Assembly: GCA_023663025.1 (NCBI GenBank)
Contig: JAMPIC010000032.1
Coordinates: 1-21,873 of the forward strand
Length of the DNA stretch: 21,873 nt
Direction: 5' to 3'
Source of the DNA: Prevotella sp.
GTDB lineage: Bacteria; Bacillota; Clostridia; Oscillospirales; Ruminococcaceae
Shown piece after piece: positions 1-7,557 of the stretch. The notes beneath the pieces are model-generated. The model was not told the DNA's origin. It worked only from the letters and a program-made list of their open reading frames with translations, and ran no database searches. Each line of letters starts with the position of its first letter. Position 1 is the first letter of the stretch. The position numbers and the translations under genes were made by a program.

Positions 1-70
1 CGAACTTTTTAGTCGCGGCTTCGCCGCGCGATGCGCTGACGTTTTGTTTTTGCGCTAAACAACAATTTAC
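1..70. repeat. Left copy of a 70-bp inverted repeat bounding the window
   Basis: This stretch is the reverse complement of 21661-21730 with one mismatch in 70 bases. It holds a GC hairpin, CGCGGC-TTC-GCCGCG, at 14-28. The match stops at base 70, and the left side runs off the window, so the full element is not seen. It most likely belongs to a dispersed intergenic repeat of this genome at which assembly stopped. No coding content is apparent. Confidence 0.9.
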
Positions 71-170
71 CGCCTTCCCAAACAAACCGAATGTCTCCGC
101 GTTTAATTGTCACTATTGCACATATAAACATATCCGCTTTTGTGAAAAAAACAGAAAATTTTAACTTCGG

Positions 171-199
171 TTGACAACATTATCGGACAGAGTTAAAAT
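171..199 (+). promoter_or_regulatory. SigA promoter for the small membrane peptide
   Basis: TTGACA at 171-176 and TAAAAT at 194-199 are separated by exactly 17 bp. Transcription would start near 206, about 28 nt before the ATG at 234. The TTG inside this -35 box opens a longer reading frame, but that frame would have to be translated from the promoter itself, so it is not the start. Confidence 0.7.
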
Positions 200-233
200 T
201 ACTGTAATTAAAGCTTTTACGGAGATGCAGTCT

Positions 234-371
234 ATGAGCAATTATGATTTTTTTATTATCGACGTCTTTACGCTTGCAGGTACGGTCATAAACACTGCTC
301 TTTTGGGCGGATTGATATTCCTTTTCGTAAGGACTGTCAAAGCCGTACTTAAAAATAAAAACAAAAAGTAA
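234..371 (+). CDS. Small single-pass membrane peptide, 45 aa, unknown
   Basis: The start is ATG 234, with GGAG at 221-224 nine bases upstream; an in-frame ATG at 225 lies too close to that site. The peptide has a short polar N-terminus, one hydrophobic segment at about residues 12-32 (rich in Thr, Leu, Gly, Ile, Phe), and a basic tail ending NKNKK. The positive tail after the segment predicts a cytoplasmic C-terminus. It has its own consensus promoter just upstream, which supports expression. No family was recognised. Small membrane peptides of this form can be type I toxins or regulators of larger membrane proteins, but nothing here decides between these. Confidence 0.55.
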   Translation: MSNYDFFIIDVFTLAGTVINTALLGGLIFLFVRTVKAVLKNKNKK

Positions 372-452
372 ACGAAAACATTTTTCCCGGCTGTACGACT
401 GCACTGTCCGAAATGCCTGAAAACGCAAAATACCGAATTTGGAGGGGTCTGT

Positions 453-1121
453 ATGAACATAAGCGCAATCCCGGAGCAAAGCAAATTCCAATACAGCCGC
501 GCTGCGGCGAAACGGAACGGAAATGTTCCGGCGTTTACCATTCCTTGGGACAATAAGACGGTATCCGATACTCAGTCCGTTCAGAACGGCAGCGGCGCCG
601 ATCCGTTAAGCGCGATGGAGGTCATGACCGGAAGAACGTCCGCCGGCAAGCCGAGCTATGCCGTCACCGACGAGGAGGCAGAGTATTTCCGCGAAAAGTA
701 CGGAAACGCCTACAGCGAAGAGAAAGCCGCAGAGCTGTTTTACGAACTTGCCGACAAGGGCGTCATTTCGGAAAACGACGCGGGCAGTTCTTCGGGAATG
801 CTGGCAATACGATGCGTTGAGGATTTTGACGGAATGTTTTTCGGCGGCGCGGGAAAAGTCCCTCTGCGCGTTAAAGAAAGAGTGCTTGTAAAGGACTTGT
901 CCTTTACGGACGAAAACGCTTACAAAAAGGATTGGGAAAGCTTCAAAGAACAGCGCGGCGGCGAAATTCTCACATGGGAGGACGCTGTGCGGGAAAAACT
1001 GGACTTCCTGACCTATCGCATGAACAACGCAGACAGCGGCAGTCCCGACCGGTGGAATTTTGAAAATATGGTAAAGAACCTTGAAAAAACAAGAGACGTT
1101 ATTTTTCAAATATTCGGCTGA
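453..1121 (+). CDS. Hypothetical protein, 222 aa
   Basis: A strong GGAGGGG at 441-447 places the start at ATG 453. The protein has no signal peptide and no membrane segment. Residues 1-60 look disordered (Ser, Asn, Gly, Lys). The rest is charged and probably helical, with Glu/Lys-rich stretches around 70-105 and 155-210. The family was not recognised. In layout (polar flexible N-terminus, acidic helical body, no export signal) it resembles the unknown protein at 13242-13949, but no clear sequence match was seen between them. A terminator follows at 1162-1200. No good promoter was found in the 80 bp upstream, so it may be read from the promoter at 171. Confidence 0.75.
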   Translation: MNISAIPEQSKFQYSRAAAKRNGNVPAFTIPWDNKTVSDTQSVQNGSGADPLSAMEVMTGRTSAGKPSYAVTDEEAEYFREKYGNAYSEEKAAELFYELADKGVISENDAGSSSGMLAIRCVEDFDGMFFGGAGKVPLRVKERVLVKDLSFTDENAYKKDWESFKEQRGGEILTWEDAVREKLDFLTYRMNNADSGSPDRWNFENMVKNLEKTRDVIFQIFG

Positions 1122-1161
1122 TACGGGAGACGTTTCCGCGTATGTAAAACAGACCGAGTTT

Positions 1162-1200
1162 TTGCCCTTGCCGCTGTGCTGTGACAAGGGCAATTTTGTT
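1162..1200 (+). terminator. Intrinsic terminator after the 222-aa gene
   Basis: A stem TTGCCCTTG (1162-1170) pairs with CAAGGGCAA (1185-1193) around a 14-base loop and is followed by TTTTGTTT. It separates the first two genes from the T-box operon. Confidence 0.75.
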
Positions 1201-1235
1201 TCCGGAGCGGAACTTGCAAAACTTACGCAAAATTC

Positions 1236-1264
1236 TTGACAAAATCGGTTTTATGGTGTATCAT
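1236..1264 (+). promoter_or_regulatory. SigA promoter of the T-box operon
   Basis: TTGACA at 1236-1241 and TATCAT at 1259-1264 are spaced by 17 bp. The predicted start near 1271 lies just ahead of T-box stem I. Confidence 0.8.
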
Positions 1265-1270
1265 TATTCC

Positions 1271-1527
1271 ATAAGCTTAAAGGCTGCGATTGGGAGAGTA
1301 ACAATTTTTCCGCGCCAAAGAGAGGACGTGTGCGAACTGTGTTCGCTATGCTGAAAGCGTCTGCGGGGGGATTTTGCCAAGGACACCCATGAGCCGCCGT
1401 CTGACCAAGGACGGACGTTTCCCGCGTTAAGGGGCAATGAGGTTTGTAAAGGCTGTTGCCTTTATAAATGAATTTGGGTGGTATCACGGTCTGCACCGTC
1501 CCTTTTATAGGGGCGGTTTTTGTTTTT
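1271..1527 (+). promoter_or_regulatory. T-box leader, apparent specifier GAC (Asp)
   Basis: T-box RNAs sense uncharged tRNA and then prevent termination. The antiterminator core is at 1471-1489 (AATTTGGGTGGTATCACGG, bulge UGGU at 1479-1482). Stem I has GGGAGAGTA at 1292-1300. Its GGG (1292-1294) can pair with CCC (1386-1388), flanked by GA/TGA elements of the usual kink-turn. That pairing puts GAC (1382-1384) in the codon position, followed by the usual purine. U at bulge position 4 tolerates G73 of tRNA-Asp by wobble but not C73 of tRNA-His. Asp therefore fits better than His, although CAC overlaps one base on (1384-1386). The downstream operon contains hisS and aspS. Confidence 0.85.
1496..1521 (+). 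terminator. T-box attenuator terminator
   Basis: CCGTCCC (1496-1502) pairs with GGGGCGG (1510-1516) across a 7-base loop, and TTTTT follows. The antiterminator would use upstream T-box bases and disrupt this hairpin when uncharged tRNA binds. Confidence 0.85.
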
Positions 1528-1540
1528 TGAGGGTTGTTTT

Positions 1541-2374
1541 ATGAAAATTACCGATACATTTGACGATATTTGGCAATGTTATCCGAACGGCAGGTTTGAT
1601 ATGTCCTGCTGGGAACGGTACGCGGGGAAAATTTCCCCGGCATTTGCGGATAAAATAAAAAACGATACTTCCGATTATGATTTTGAGCGTGAGGTTCTGC
1701 CCGTTTTGCAGGCGGCGTATGCCGATAAAGACAGGGTTTGCGAGGCTCACGGCTCATTTTGCAAAGCCGTCTGCGGACTTGCGGAAAAGGTTCGGGAAAA
1801 GCTGGGCTGCGATTTGGACGTGCATATCGTTCTTTATTTGGAGCTATGCAGCGGCGCGGGCTGGGCGACCGAGCTTGACGGAGTTCCTGCGGTTTTGCTG
1901 GGGATAGAAAAAATCGCCGAGCTGCGCTGGACGGACGAAAAAACCGTGTCCGCGCTGATATATCACGAGCTTGGGCATATTTGGCATTACCGCGCGAGGA
2001 ACGTCCGTACCGAGCCGAAAAATCCCGCTGAAAAGGCTCTTTGGCAGCTTTACGGCGAGGGCGCTGCAATGTACGCGGAGCAGCTTATTTACGGCGCGGA
2101 AAATTTTTATCATCAGGACAAAAACGGCTGGCTGAGGTGGTGTACCGAAAACCGTGGGCGGCTGTTCGGCGAGTTTCTGAAGCGCGTTAAAAGCGGAGAA
2201 AGCGCGGGACGGTTTTTCGGCGACCGCAACGATTTTGAGGGGTATTCCGACGTTGGATATTATCTCGGCTGCGAGCTTGTGAGGTCTATGGCGGAAAGCC
2301 GTTCGCTTGACGGGATCGCCAACGCGGAGCTTTCGGAAATCGAAGCAGAACTGGAAAAATTATCCTGCGTTTGA
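1541..2374 (+). CDS. HELGH zinc-metalloprotease-like protein, 277 aa
   Basis: The start is ATG 1541 with GAGGG at 1529-1533. A TTG at 1520 would lie in the terminator T-run and is rejected. The core is YHELGHIWHY at residues 141-150, the HExxH zinc site (H142, H146, catalytic E143). A downstream YGEGAAMYAEQL (171-182) supplies Glu173 or Glu180 as the likely third ligand, as in gluzincins of the DUF2268 type. There is no signal peptide or membrane segment, so it should act in the cytoplasm. It is the first gene behind the Asp T-box, and the next gene begins 11 bp on, so the two are co-transcribed. The substrate is unknown. It could be a peptidase tied to amino-acid starvation, but that is inference from position only. 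Confidence 0.75.
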   Translation: MKITDTFDDIWQCYPNGRFDMSCWERYAGKISPAFADKIKNDTSDYDFEREVLPVLQAAYADKDRVCEAHGSFCKAVCGLAEKVREKLGCDLDVHIVLYLELCSGAGWATELDGVPAVLLGIEKIAELRWTDEKTVSALIYHELGHIWHYRARNVRTEPKNPAEKALWQLYGEGAAMYAEQLIYGAENFYHQDKNGWLRWCTENRGRLFGEFLKRVKSGESAGRFFGDRNDFEGYSDVGYYLGCELVRSMAESRSLDGIANAELSEIEAELEKLSCV

Positions 2375-2385
2375 AAGGAGTACCT

Positions 2386-3024
2386 ATGATTTTCGACAAC
2401 CACGACGAAAGAATAAAATATTACGAGCTTATGCTGGAGGGAAGTCTTGAAAATATTCCTCGGTATGAGCTGCCGGAGGGATACCGTTTTGCGATGTACA
2501 AGGCGGGGGACGAACGGCATTGGATCGATATTGAAATATCCGCAAAGGAGCTTCGGGACAAAGTTCAGGGCGGCGAGGTCTGGGAAAAATATTACGGCGG
2601 GCGCGAGGACGAACTGTCCCAAAGAATGGTTTTTATCGAAAACGAACGGGGCGAAAAAATCTCCACGGCGACGGCGTACTATGACGTTTTCGGCAATGAT
2701 AAGTCGGGGGACGGCTGGCTGCACTGGGTGGCGGTGCGGCGTGACGAACAGGGCAGGGGTCTTTCCAAGCCGCTGATCGCCCGTACCCTTGAAATAATGC
2801 GGGAACTGGGCTACAGCCGCGGGAAAATTCCCACGCAGACCACGACGTGGCTCGCCTGCAAGATTTATCTTGATTTCGGGTTTTTGCCCGTACCCGAAAA
2901 CGCCGTCCGCAGCAGGGCGGGGTGGGAGATTGTGAACGCGCTTACGGGACACCCTGCTCTTGCGGGGTTTGGGAAAGCGGAGATAAACGAGATTATAGGC
3001 GGTAAAAATAATTTATCCCTCTAA
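2386..3024 (+). CDS. GNAT-family N-acetyltransferase, 212 aa
   Basis: The start is ATG 2386 behind AAGGAG (2375-2380); a TTG at 2371 overlaps the previous stop and is rejected. The acetyl-CoA-binding motif A reads WVAVRRDEQGRGLSKPLI (about residues 116-133), with Q/RxxGxG. A beta-alpha end follows, with AxxxYxxxGF-like KIYLDFGFLPV. This is a classical GNAT fold moving an acetyl group from acetyl-CoA to an unidentified amine. It follows the metalloprotease-like gene at once and precedes hisS by about 220 bp that contain a hairpin repeat but no clear terminator, so the T-box transcript probably continues into hisS. The substrate cannot be told from sequence. Confidence 0.8.
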   Translation: MIFDNHDERIKYYELMLEGSLENIPRYELPEGYRFAMYKAGDERHWIDIEISAKELRDKVQGGEVWEKYYGGREDELSQRMVFIENERGEKISTATAYYDVFGNDKSGDGWLHWVAVRRDEQGRGLSKPLIARTLEIMRELGYSRGKIPTQTTTWLACKIYLDFGFLPVPENAVRSRAGWEIVNALTGHPALAGFGKAEINEIIGGKNNLSL

Positions 3025-3120
3025 TAACAGCGCAAAAAGGGGTAAAAGTTTTTTCGCAAAATAAAAAAATTGTATGGTTACACAAAAAAGACGCGCAACG
3101 TTTATACACACTATACAAAC

Positions 3121-3192
3121 ATTTTGCAGGAGACGGGTTTCCCGTCCCGTTGGCGCGCAGCATCGGGCGGGGAGACCCCGCCCCTGCAAAAT
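3121..3192. repeat. Double-hairpin dispersed element, copy A
   Basis: Outer arms ATTTTGCAGG (3121-3130) and CCTGCAAAAT (3183-3192) are perfect inverted repeats. Inside are two hairpins: GACGGG-TTT-CCCGTC (3132-3146, read with its flanking bases) and GGGCGGGG-AGA-CCCCGCCC (3165-3183). The same plan and the same TTGCAGG/CCTGCAA ends recur at 12265-12342. It sits between the GNAT gene and hisS inside a presumed operon, where it would form a strong RNA structure without a T-run. Confidence 0.8.
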
Positions 3193-3248
3193 GGGTTGTT
3201 TATTGGATTGCTATAAAAAATTTACAAAAATTAAAAAGGAGAATGAAA

Positions 3249-4565
3249 ATGTCAATCATCACAAACAGACCGAAAGGCACGCAGGACGTTGTTCCCGCAG
3301 AGGCGTACAAATGGCAGACCGTAGAGAGGTGCGCTGCTGAAACGGCGGAGTGTTACGGCTTTAGGGAGATACGTTTCCCCACCTTTGAGAACACCGCCCT
3401 TTTCAAGCGGAGCGTTGGGGACACCACCGACGTGGTGCAGAAGGAAATGTACGGCGTGACCGCGAAAAGTCCCGCCAACGGCAAAGACCCCGACGATTTT
3501 ACTCTGCGCCCCGAGGGTACGGCGGGAGCGGCTCGGGCGGCTATCGAAAACGGTTTGCTGAACGACGCTCTGCCCCAAAAGGTGTACTATATAATTTCCT
3601 GTTTCCGCCACGAAAAGCCACAGGCGGGACGTTTGCGGGAATTTCACCAGTTCGGCGCGGAGATGTACGGAAGTCCCGACGCGTACGCCGACGCGGAAAT
3701 TATCGCGCTTGCGAAGTCCCTGCTTGACCGTCTCGGACTTGACAATGTGGAGCTGTTCATAAATTCCATAGGCTGTCCCGCCTGTCGGGCAGAGTACCAC
3801 AAGGCTCTGAAAGAATATTTTGAGGGCAGGAAAAGCGAGCTTTGCCCCACCTGTCTTGACCGCCTTGAGCGCAACCCTATGCGTATTCTGGACTGCAAAA
3901 GTCCCATTTGTCAAGACGTTGCAAAAGACGCTCCCGTTATTCTGGACTTCCTTTGCGAGGAATGTTCCGCACACTTTGAAAAGCTGAAAAGCAGTCTTGC
4001 CGCTATGGGCATTGACTTTAAAATCAACCCGAAAATCGTGCGGGGGCTGGACTATTACACAAAGACGGTTTTCGAGTTTATCACAAACGACATCGGCGCG
4101 CAGGGTACGGTCTGCGGCGGCGGACGGTACGACGGGCTTATCGAGCAGCTTGGGGGAAATCCCACTCCCGCGCTGGGCTTTGCAATGGGTCTTGAGCGGC
4201 TTATTATGACTATGGAGAACAAGGGTGCGGAGTTTGCCCCCGAGAAAAAGTGCGACATCTATATCGGGGCAATGGGGGACAAGGCGCGGGAGAAAGCGAT
4301 TGTGCTGACGAAACAACTCCGTGACGAGGGCTACCGAGCCGAGTTCGACGCAATGAACCGAGGTATCAAGCCGCAGATGAAGTACGCCAACAAAATCGGC
4401 GCGGCGTTTGCGGTTGTACTTGGCGACAACGAGCTTGAAAGCGGCACGGCTAAGCTGAAAAATATGTCAAGCGGCGAGCAGGTTGATATTGCGCTGGACG
4501 ACGGGTTTATTGATAATTTTTCCAATATTTTTGTTGCAACGATGTTTGACGATGTTGAAATTTGA
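3249..4565 (+). CDS. hisS: Histidyl-tRNA synthetase
   Basis: This enzyme charges tRNA-His with histidine in the cytoplasm. The start is ATG 3249, seven bases after AGGAG (3237-3241). An ATG at 3243 is one base from that site, and the long upstream extension runs through the repeat. The N-terminus MSIITNRPKGTQD is typical. Class II motifs are visible: RPEGTA at 87-92, the HisRS-specific RGLDYYTKTVFEF at 265-277, CGGGRYDGL at 289-297, and motif 3 GFAMGLERL at 310-318. The C-terminal 110 residues form the anticodon-binding domain. Cys pairs at 176/179 and 199/202 lie in the insertion domain. The length of 438 aa is normal. It is paired with aspS after one intervening GNAT gene and is probably read from the upstream T-box promoter. 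Confidence 0.97.
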   Translation: MSIITNRPKGTQDVVPAEAYKWQTVERCAAETAECYGFREIRFPTFENTALFKRSVGDTTDVVQKEMYGVTAKSPANGKDPDDFTLRPEGTAGAARAAIENGLLNDALPQKVYYIISCFRHEKPQAGRLREFHQFGAEMYGSPDAYADAEIIALAKSLLDRLGLDNVELFINSIGCPACRAEYHKALKEYFEGRKSELCPTCLDRLERNPMRILDCKSPICQDVAKDAPVILDFLCEECSAHFEKLKSSLAAMGIDFKINPKIVRGLDYYTKTVFEFITNDIGAQGTVCGGGRYDGLIEQLGGNPTPALGFAMGLERLIMTMENKGAEFAPEKKCDIYIGAMGDKAREKAIVLTKQLRDEGYRAEFDAMNRGIKPQMKYANKIGAAFAVVLGDNELESGTAKLKNMSSGEQVDIALDDGFIDNFSNIFVATMFDDVEI

Positions 4566-4577
4566 CGGGGTGTCGGC

Positions 4578-5021
4578 GTGATAAAAATTGAAAAGGTTGA
4601 TAGGTCAAGCGTTTATTTCGGCAGACTTACAGATTACGCAAAAAACTGTTCGTGGGCTGCGGGAAATCATCTTGCGGCTCTGCTCGAAAACAATGCTTTT
4701 ACCGATTGGGAATGTGCTTTTGCGGCGGTTTGCGATGAACAAATTATTGGCTTTTGCACATTTATGAAAACCGATTATTATCCCGACAATAAATATTCTC
4801 CGTGGATAAGCACGGTTTTTGTCGATGAAAAACATCGGGGAAAACGCATAAGCGGGCAAATGATAGAAACCGTAATCGAATACGCAAAAAGCTGTCGGTT
4901 TTCCGCTGTATACATTCCGTCTGATATGACTGGGTTCTATGAAAAATACGGTTTTGAAAAAATTGATACGTTGGAAAATTACGGCGGAGAAATTGATAAT
5001 ATTTATATGAAAAATATTTAA
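4578..5021 (+). CDS. GNAT-family N-acetyltransferase, 147 aa
   Basis: The start is GTG 4578, seven bases after GGGG (4567-4570), a weak site; the hisS stop is 12 bp upstream, so translation may be coupled. The motif A region reads ISTVFVDEKHRGKRISGQMI (about residues 73-92), with the R/KxxGKxxG-type pyrophosphate loop. It ends with a YEKYGFEKI acetyltransferase tail motif. This is a compact single-domain GNAT of unknown substrate. It splits the common hisS-aspS gene pair. Its base composition is more AT-rich than hisS and aspS on either side, which could mean a later insertion; that last point is inference. Confidence 0.85.
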   Translation: MIKIEKVDRSSVYFGRLTDYAKNCSWAAGNHLAALLENNAFTDWECAFAAVCDEQIIGFCTFMKTDYYPDNKYSPWISTVFVDEKHRGKRISGQMIETVIEYAKSCRFSAVYIPSDMTGFYEKYGFEKIDTLENYGGEIDNIYMKNI

Positions 5022-5036
5022 AAAGGAGTAGTTAAA

Positions 5037-6818
5037 ATGGATAACATGAAAGGTCTGAAAAGAACACATTACTGCGGAGAGGTGCTTACGGCGGGGGAAA
5101 CCGTCACCGTGGGCGGGTATGTGGATACCGTCCGCGACAAGGGGGGGATTATTTTTATCGTCCTCCGCGACAGAACGGGCGTGGTGCAGCTGACGTTCAA
5201 CGAAACCACCGACAGGGCGGTTTTCGAGAAAGCCGCCGCCTGTCACTCCGAGTATGTGATTATGGCTAAGGGCGAGGTTCGGGAGCGCGAAAGCGTCAAC
5301 GACAAGATACCCACGGGGCACGTTGAGATTTTCGCGGACGACCTGCGTATTCTCGCCAAAGCCGAAACCCCGCCCTTTGAGATCGTCGACAACACCAACA
5401 CCAACGAAGAGCTGCGGCTGAAATACCGCTACCTCGACCTGCGCCGCAAGCCCTTGCAGGACAACATCATTATGCGGAGCAAAATCGCCAAGACCGCCCG
5501 GGATTATTTCTACGAAAACGGCTTTATCGAAATCGAAACGCCGATGATGATTAAGTCCACCCCCGAGGGTGCGCGGGACTATCTCGTGCCGTCAAGAGTA
5601 CATCGGGGCAAGTTTTACGCCCTGCCACAGTCGCCGCAGATTTACAAGCAGCTGCTTATGGTTGCGGGGTTTGACCGCTATATACAGCTTGCGCGGTGCT
5701 TCCGCGACGAGGATCTCCGTGCCGACCGTCAGCCCGAATTTACGCAGATAGATTTGGAGATGTCTTTTGTGGACGTCCCCGACATTATGGAAATGGGCGA
5801 GGGCTTTGTAAAGCGGCTTTTCAAGGACGTTATGGACGTTGACATTCCCACGCCCCTGCCGAGACTGACCTACACCGAGGCAATGAACCGTTTCGGCTCG
5901 GACAAGCCCGACACCCGCTTCGGAATGGAAATTACCGACATTTCGGAAATAGTCAAGTCCTGCGGCTTTGGAGTGTTTACTTCCGCAATCGAGAGCGGCG
6001 GCTCGGTACGGGCAATTACCGCCAAAAACGGGGCGGCTACCCTTACCCGAAAAGAGATAGACAAGCTGACGGAATACGTCCGGGGCATAGGCGCAAAAGG
6101 TCTCGCCTATATCCGCTGGGTTGAGGATGCGCCCAACTGCTCTTTTGCGAAATTCCTCGCCGAGGGAGAACTTGAAAAAATCCTCTCCGCCGTGGGCGCG
6201 GAAAAGGGGGACGTGGTACTCATTGTCGCGGATAAAAACAGCGTTACCCTGCCGACGCTGGGTGCGCTCCGTCTGAAAGTGGCGAAACAGCTTGACATCA
6301 TTCCCGCAGACAAGTTCAATTTCCTGTGGATAACGGAGTTCCCGTTCTTTGAGTACAACGAGGAAACCAACCACTGGGACGCAATGCACCACCCCTTTAC
6401 AATGCCTATGGACGAGTGCTTGCAGTACCTTGACACCGCCCCCGAAAAGGTTTTCGCAAAGGCATACGACCTTGTTCTCAACGGCACTGAGCTGTCAAGC
6501 GGCTCGATACGTATCAACGACTATGAATTGCAGCAGAAGATGTTTAAGGCACTGGGTCTTACCGACGAGGAAATCGAGGCAAAATTCGGCTTTTTGGTTG
6601 AGGCGTACAAGTACGGCGCAGCCCCCCACGGCGGTATGGGAATAGGTCTTGACCGCCTTGCAATGATAATGTGCGGCGCGGACAGCCTGCGGGACGTAAC
6701 CGCGTTCCCAAAGGTGCAGAACGCCTCGGAGCTTATGTCGGCGTGTCCGTCGCCTGTTGACAAAGAGAGCCTTGACGTTTTGGGGATTGAGATTAAAAGT
6801 ACGCAGGGCAATGACTGA
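5037..6818 (+). CDS. aspS: Aspartyl-tRNA synthetase
   Basis: This enzyme charges tRNA-Asp. The start is ATG 5037 behind AGGAG (5023-5027). The 593-residue protein has the bacterial plan: an OB-fold anticodon domain (about 1-110), then a class II core containing the GARDYLVPSR stretch, the ALPQSPQIYKQ aspartate-pocket region and the motif 2 loop FRDEDLRADRQPEFTQ. A GAD insertion domain (about 280-420) follows, with motif 3 GMGIGLDRLAM at 533-543. The length is normal and no key residue is missing. It is the expected target of the Asp-type T-box 3.5 kb upstream; no separate leader precedes it. A MazF-like gene begins 12 bp after its stop. Confidence 0.97.
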   Translation: MDNMKGLKRTHYCGEVLTAGETVTVGGYVDTVRDKGGIIFIVLRDRTGVVQLTFNETTDRAVFEKAAACHSEYVIMAKGEVRERESVNDKIPTGHVEIFADDLRILAKAETPPFEIVDNTNTNEELRLKYRYLDLRRKPLQDNIIMRSKIAKTARDYFYENGFIEIETPMMIKSTPEGARDYLVPSRVHRGKFYALPQSPQIYKQLLMVAGFDRYIQLARCFRDEDLRADRQPEFTQIDLEMSFVDVPDIMEMGEGFVKRLFKDVMDVDIPTPLPRLTYTEAMNRFGSDKPDTRFGMEITDISEIVKSCGFGVFTSAIESGGSVRAITAKNGAATLTRKEIDKLTEYVRGIGAKGLAYIRWVEDAPNCSFAKFLAEGELEKILSAVGAEKGDVVLIVADKNSVTLPTLGALRLKVAKQLDIIPADKFNFLWITEFPFFEYNEETNHWDAMHHPFTMPMDECLQYLDTAPEKVFAKAYDLVLNGTELSSGSIRINDYELQQKMFKALGLTDEEIEAKFGFLVEAYKYGAAPHGGMGIGLDRLAMIMCGADSLRDVTAFPKVQNASELMSACPSPVDKESLDVLGIEIKSTQGND

Positions 6819-6830
6819 CCGGGGGACAAA

Positions 6831-7367
6831 ATGGAAAACAAAACAGAACTTGATACGGCATTGGAAAGGCTTAAAAATATAATTGAAAGCAAACCGCCGA
6901 AAACAAAGAAAATTTTGACAGAATGGATAAATACATGGAGTAATTTCCTTTTAAGGGAAGGAAAGTTTTCACCGAAGTTTTTGCCGTATTGCAAACGCGG
7001 CGACGTTGTATACGTGGACTTTGGCTTTAATGTAGGTTCAGAATACGGCGGCGTGCATTACGCTGTCGTATTGGAAAACAACAACAATAAAACCAATGGG
7101 AATATTATTGTTGTTCCGCTTACTTCTCTTGATCCCGAAAAAAGTATTGACGATATCTCCTCCGTTGACGTTTACATTGGAAACAATGTTATAGAGTGGA
7201 CAAATTCGGCTACTGTCGCTAAGCCGAATCAGATACGTTCCATCTGCAAAATGCGAATACTAAAGCCGGTAACGTCAAAGGATAAACGCGTGCGTCTGAC
7301 AGGCAAACAGCTTCAAGCTATCGACGAAAAACTGCGGCAGTTTATTTTTCCTTATAAAGAAAAATAA
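6831..7367 (+). CDS. MazF/PemK-family toxin-like protein with N-terminal extension, 178 aa
   Basis: Residues 56-140 show the PemK/MazF fold: KRGDVVYVDFG (55-65), EYGGVHYAVVLEN (71-83), IIVVPLTS (92-99) and AKPNQIRSI (130-138). The family usually cuts mRNA at short motifs. Here about 50 extra residues, probably helical and basic, precede the domain. ATG 6831 follows GGGGG at 6821-6825. No antitoxin-sized gene lies beside it: aspS is 12 bp upstream and an intergenic promoter follows. It may be an orphan toxin, carry its own inhibitory segment, or use an antitoxin elsewhere. Co-transcription with aspS is likely. An AT-rich 9-bp inverted repeat (7342-7350/7359-7367) covers its 3' end. Confidence 0.8.
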   Translation: MENKTELDTALERLKNIIESKPPKTKKILTEWINTWSNFLLREGKFSPKFLPYCKRGDVVYVDFGFNVGSEYGGVHYAVVLENNNNKTNGNIIVVPLTSLDPEKSIDDISSVDVYIGNNVIEWTNSATVAKPNQIRSICKMRILKPVTSKDKRVRLTGKQLQAIDEKLRQFIFPYKEK

Positions 7368-7380
7368 CATGAAAAAACAC

Positions 7381-7409
7381 TTGACAAGATCGCAAAAAAA
7401 TAGTATCAT
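7381..7409 (+). promoter_or_regulatory. SigA promoter of the 7416-8157 unit
   Basis: TTGACA at 7381-7386 and TATCAT at 7404-7409 are spaced by 17 bp. Transcription would begin near 7416, about 140 nt ahead of the gene start. Confidence 0.75.
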
Positions 7410-7415
7410 AATATT

Positions 7416-7530
7416 ATAGCAACTGAATATAATATAGTTGTTATATAATTTTACCCCTTGCGGGTCTTACAAATTATATTTTACCCTTATGGGTCGAGCC
7501 GGGAATTTTATGTTCCCGGTTCTTTTTATA
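7416..7530 (+). ncRNA. Structured leader or small RNA of unknown class
   Basis: The predicted RNA holds an AT-rich stem (ATAGCAACT/AGTTGTTAT, about 7416-7444). Two similar short hairpin modules follow, each TTTTACCC-loop-GGGTC: ACCC/GGGT around 7452-7465 and around 7482-7494. A terminator-like hairpin, CCGGGAA-TTTTATG-TTCCCGG with TTCTTTTTA (7499-7527), ends it. The gene starts 30 nt later. This is the layout of an attenuated leader, but it matches no riboswitch class I recognise. It could also be a free small RNA. Confidence 0.5.
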
Positions 7531-7557
7531 AAAGTTCAAAAGAGGAATGACGTTTAC

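Noticed and set aside
1382..1386. His specifier (CAC) in the T-box
   Set aside because: Pairing of GGG 1292-1294 with CCC 1386-1388 puts GAC in the codon place, and bulge base U cannot pair with C73 of tRNA-His. It is not fully excluded.
3025..3120. A separate promoter for hisS
   Set aside because: TTGTAT and TATACA-like boxes exist but no pair has proper spacing, so read-through from upstream was preferred.
3252..4316. A 354-codon minus-strand frame
   Set aside because: Antisense shadow of hisS with no recognisable motif.
7438..7557. Longer start (TTG 7438) for the 199-aa protein
   Set aside because: The extra 40 codons run through the leader hairpins and terminator, and no ribosome site precedes the TTG.
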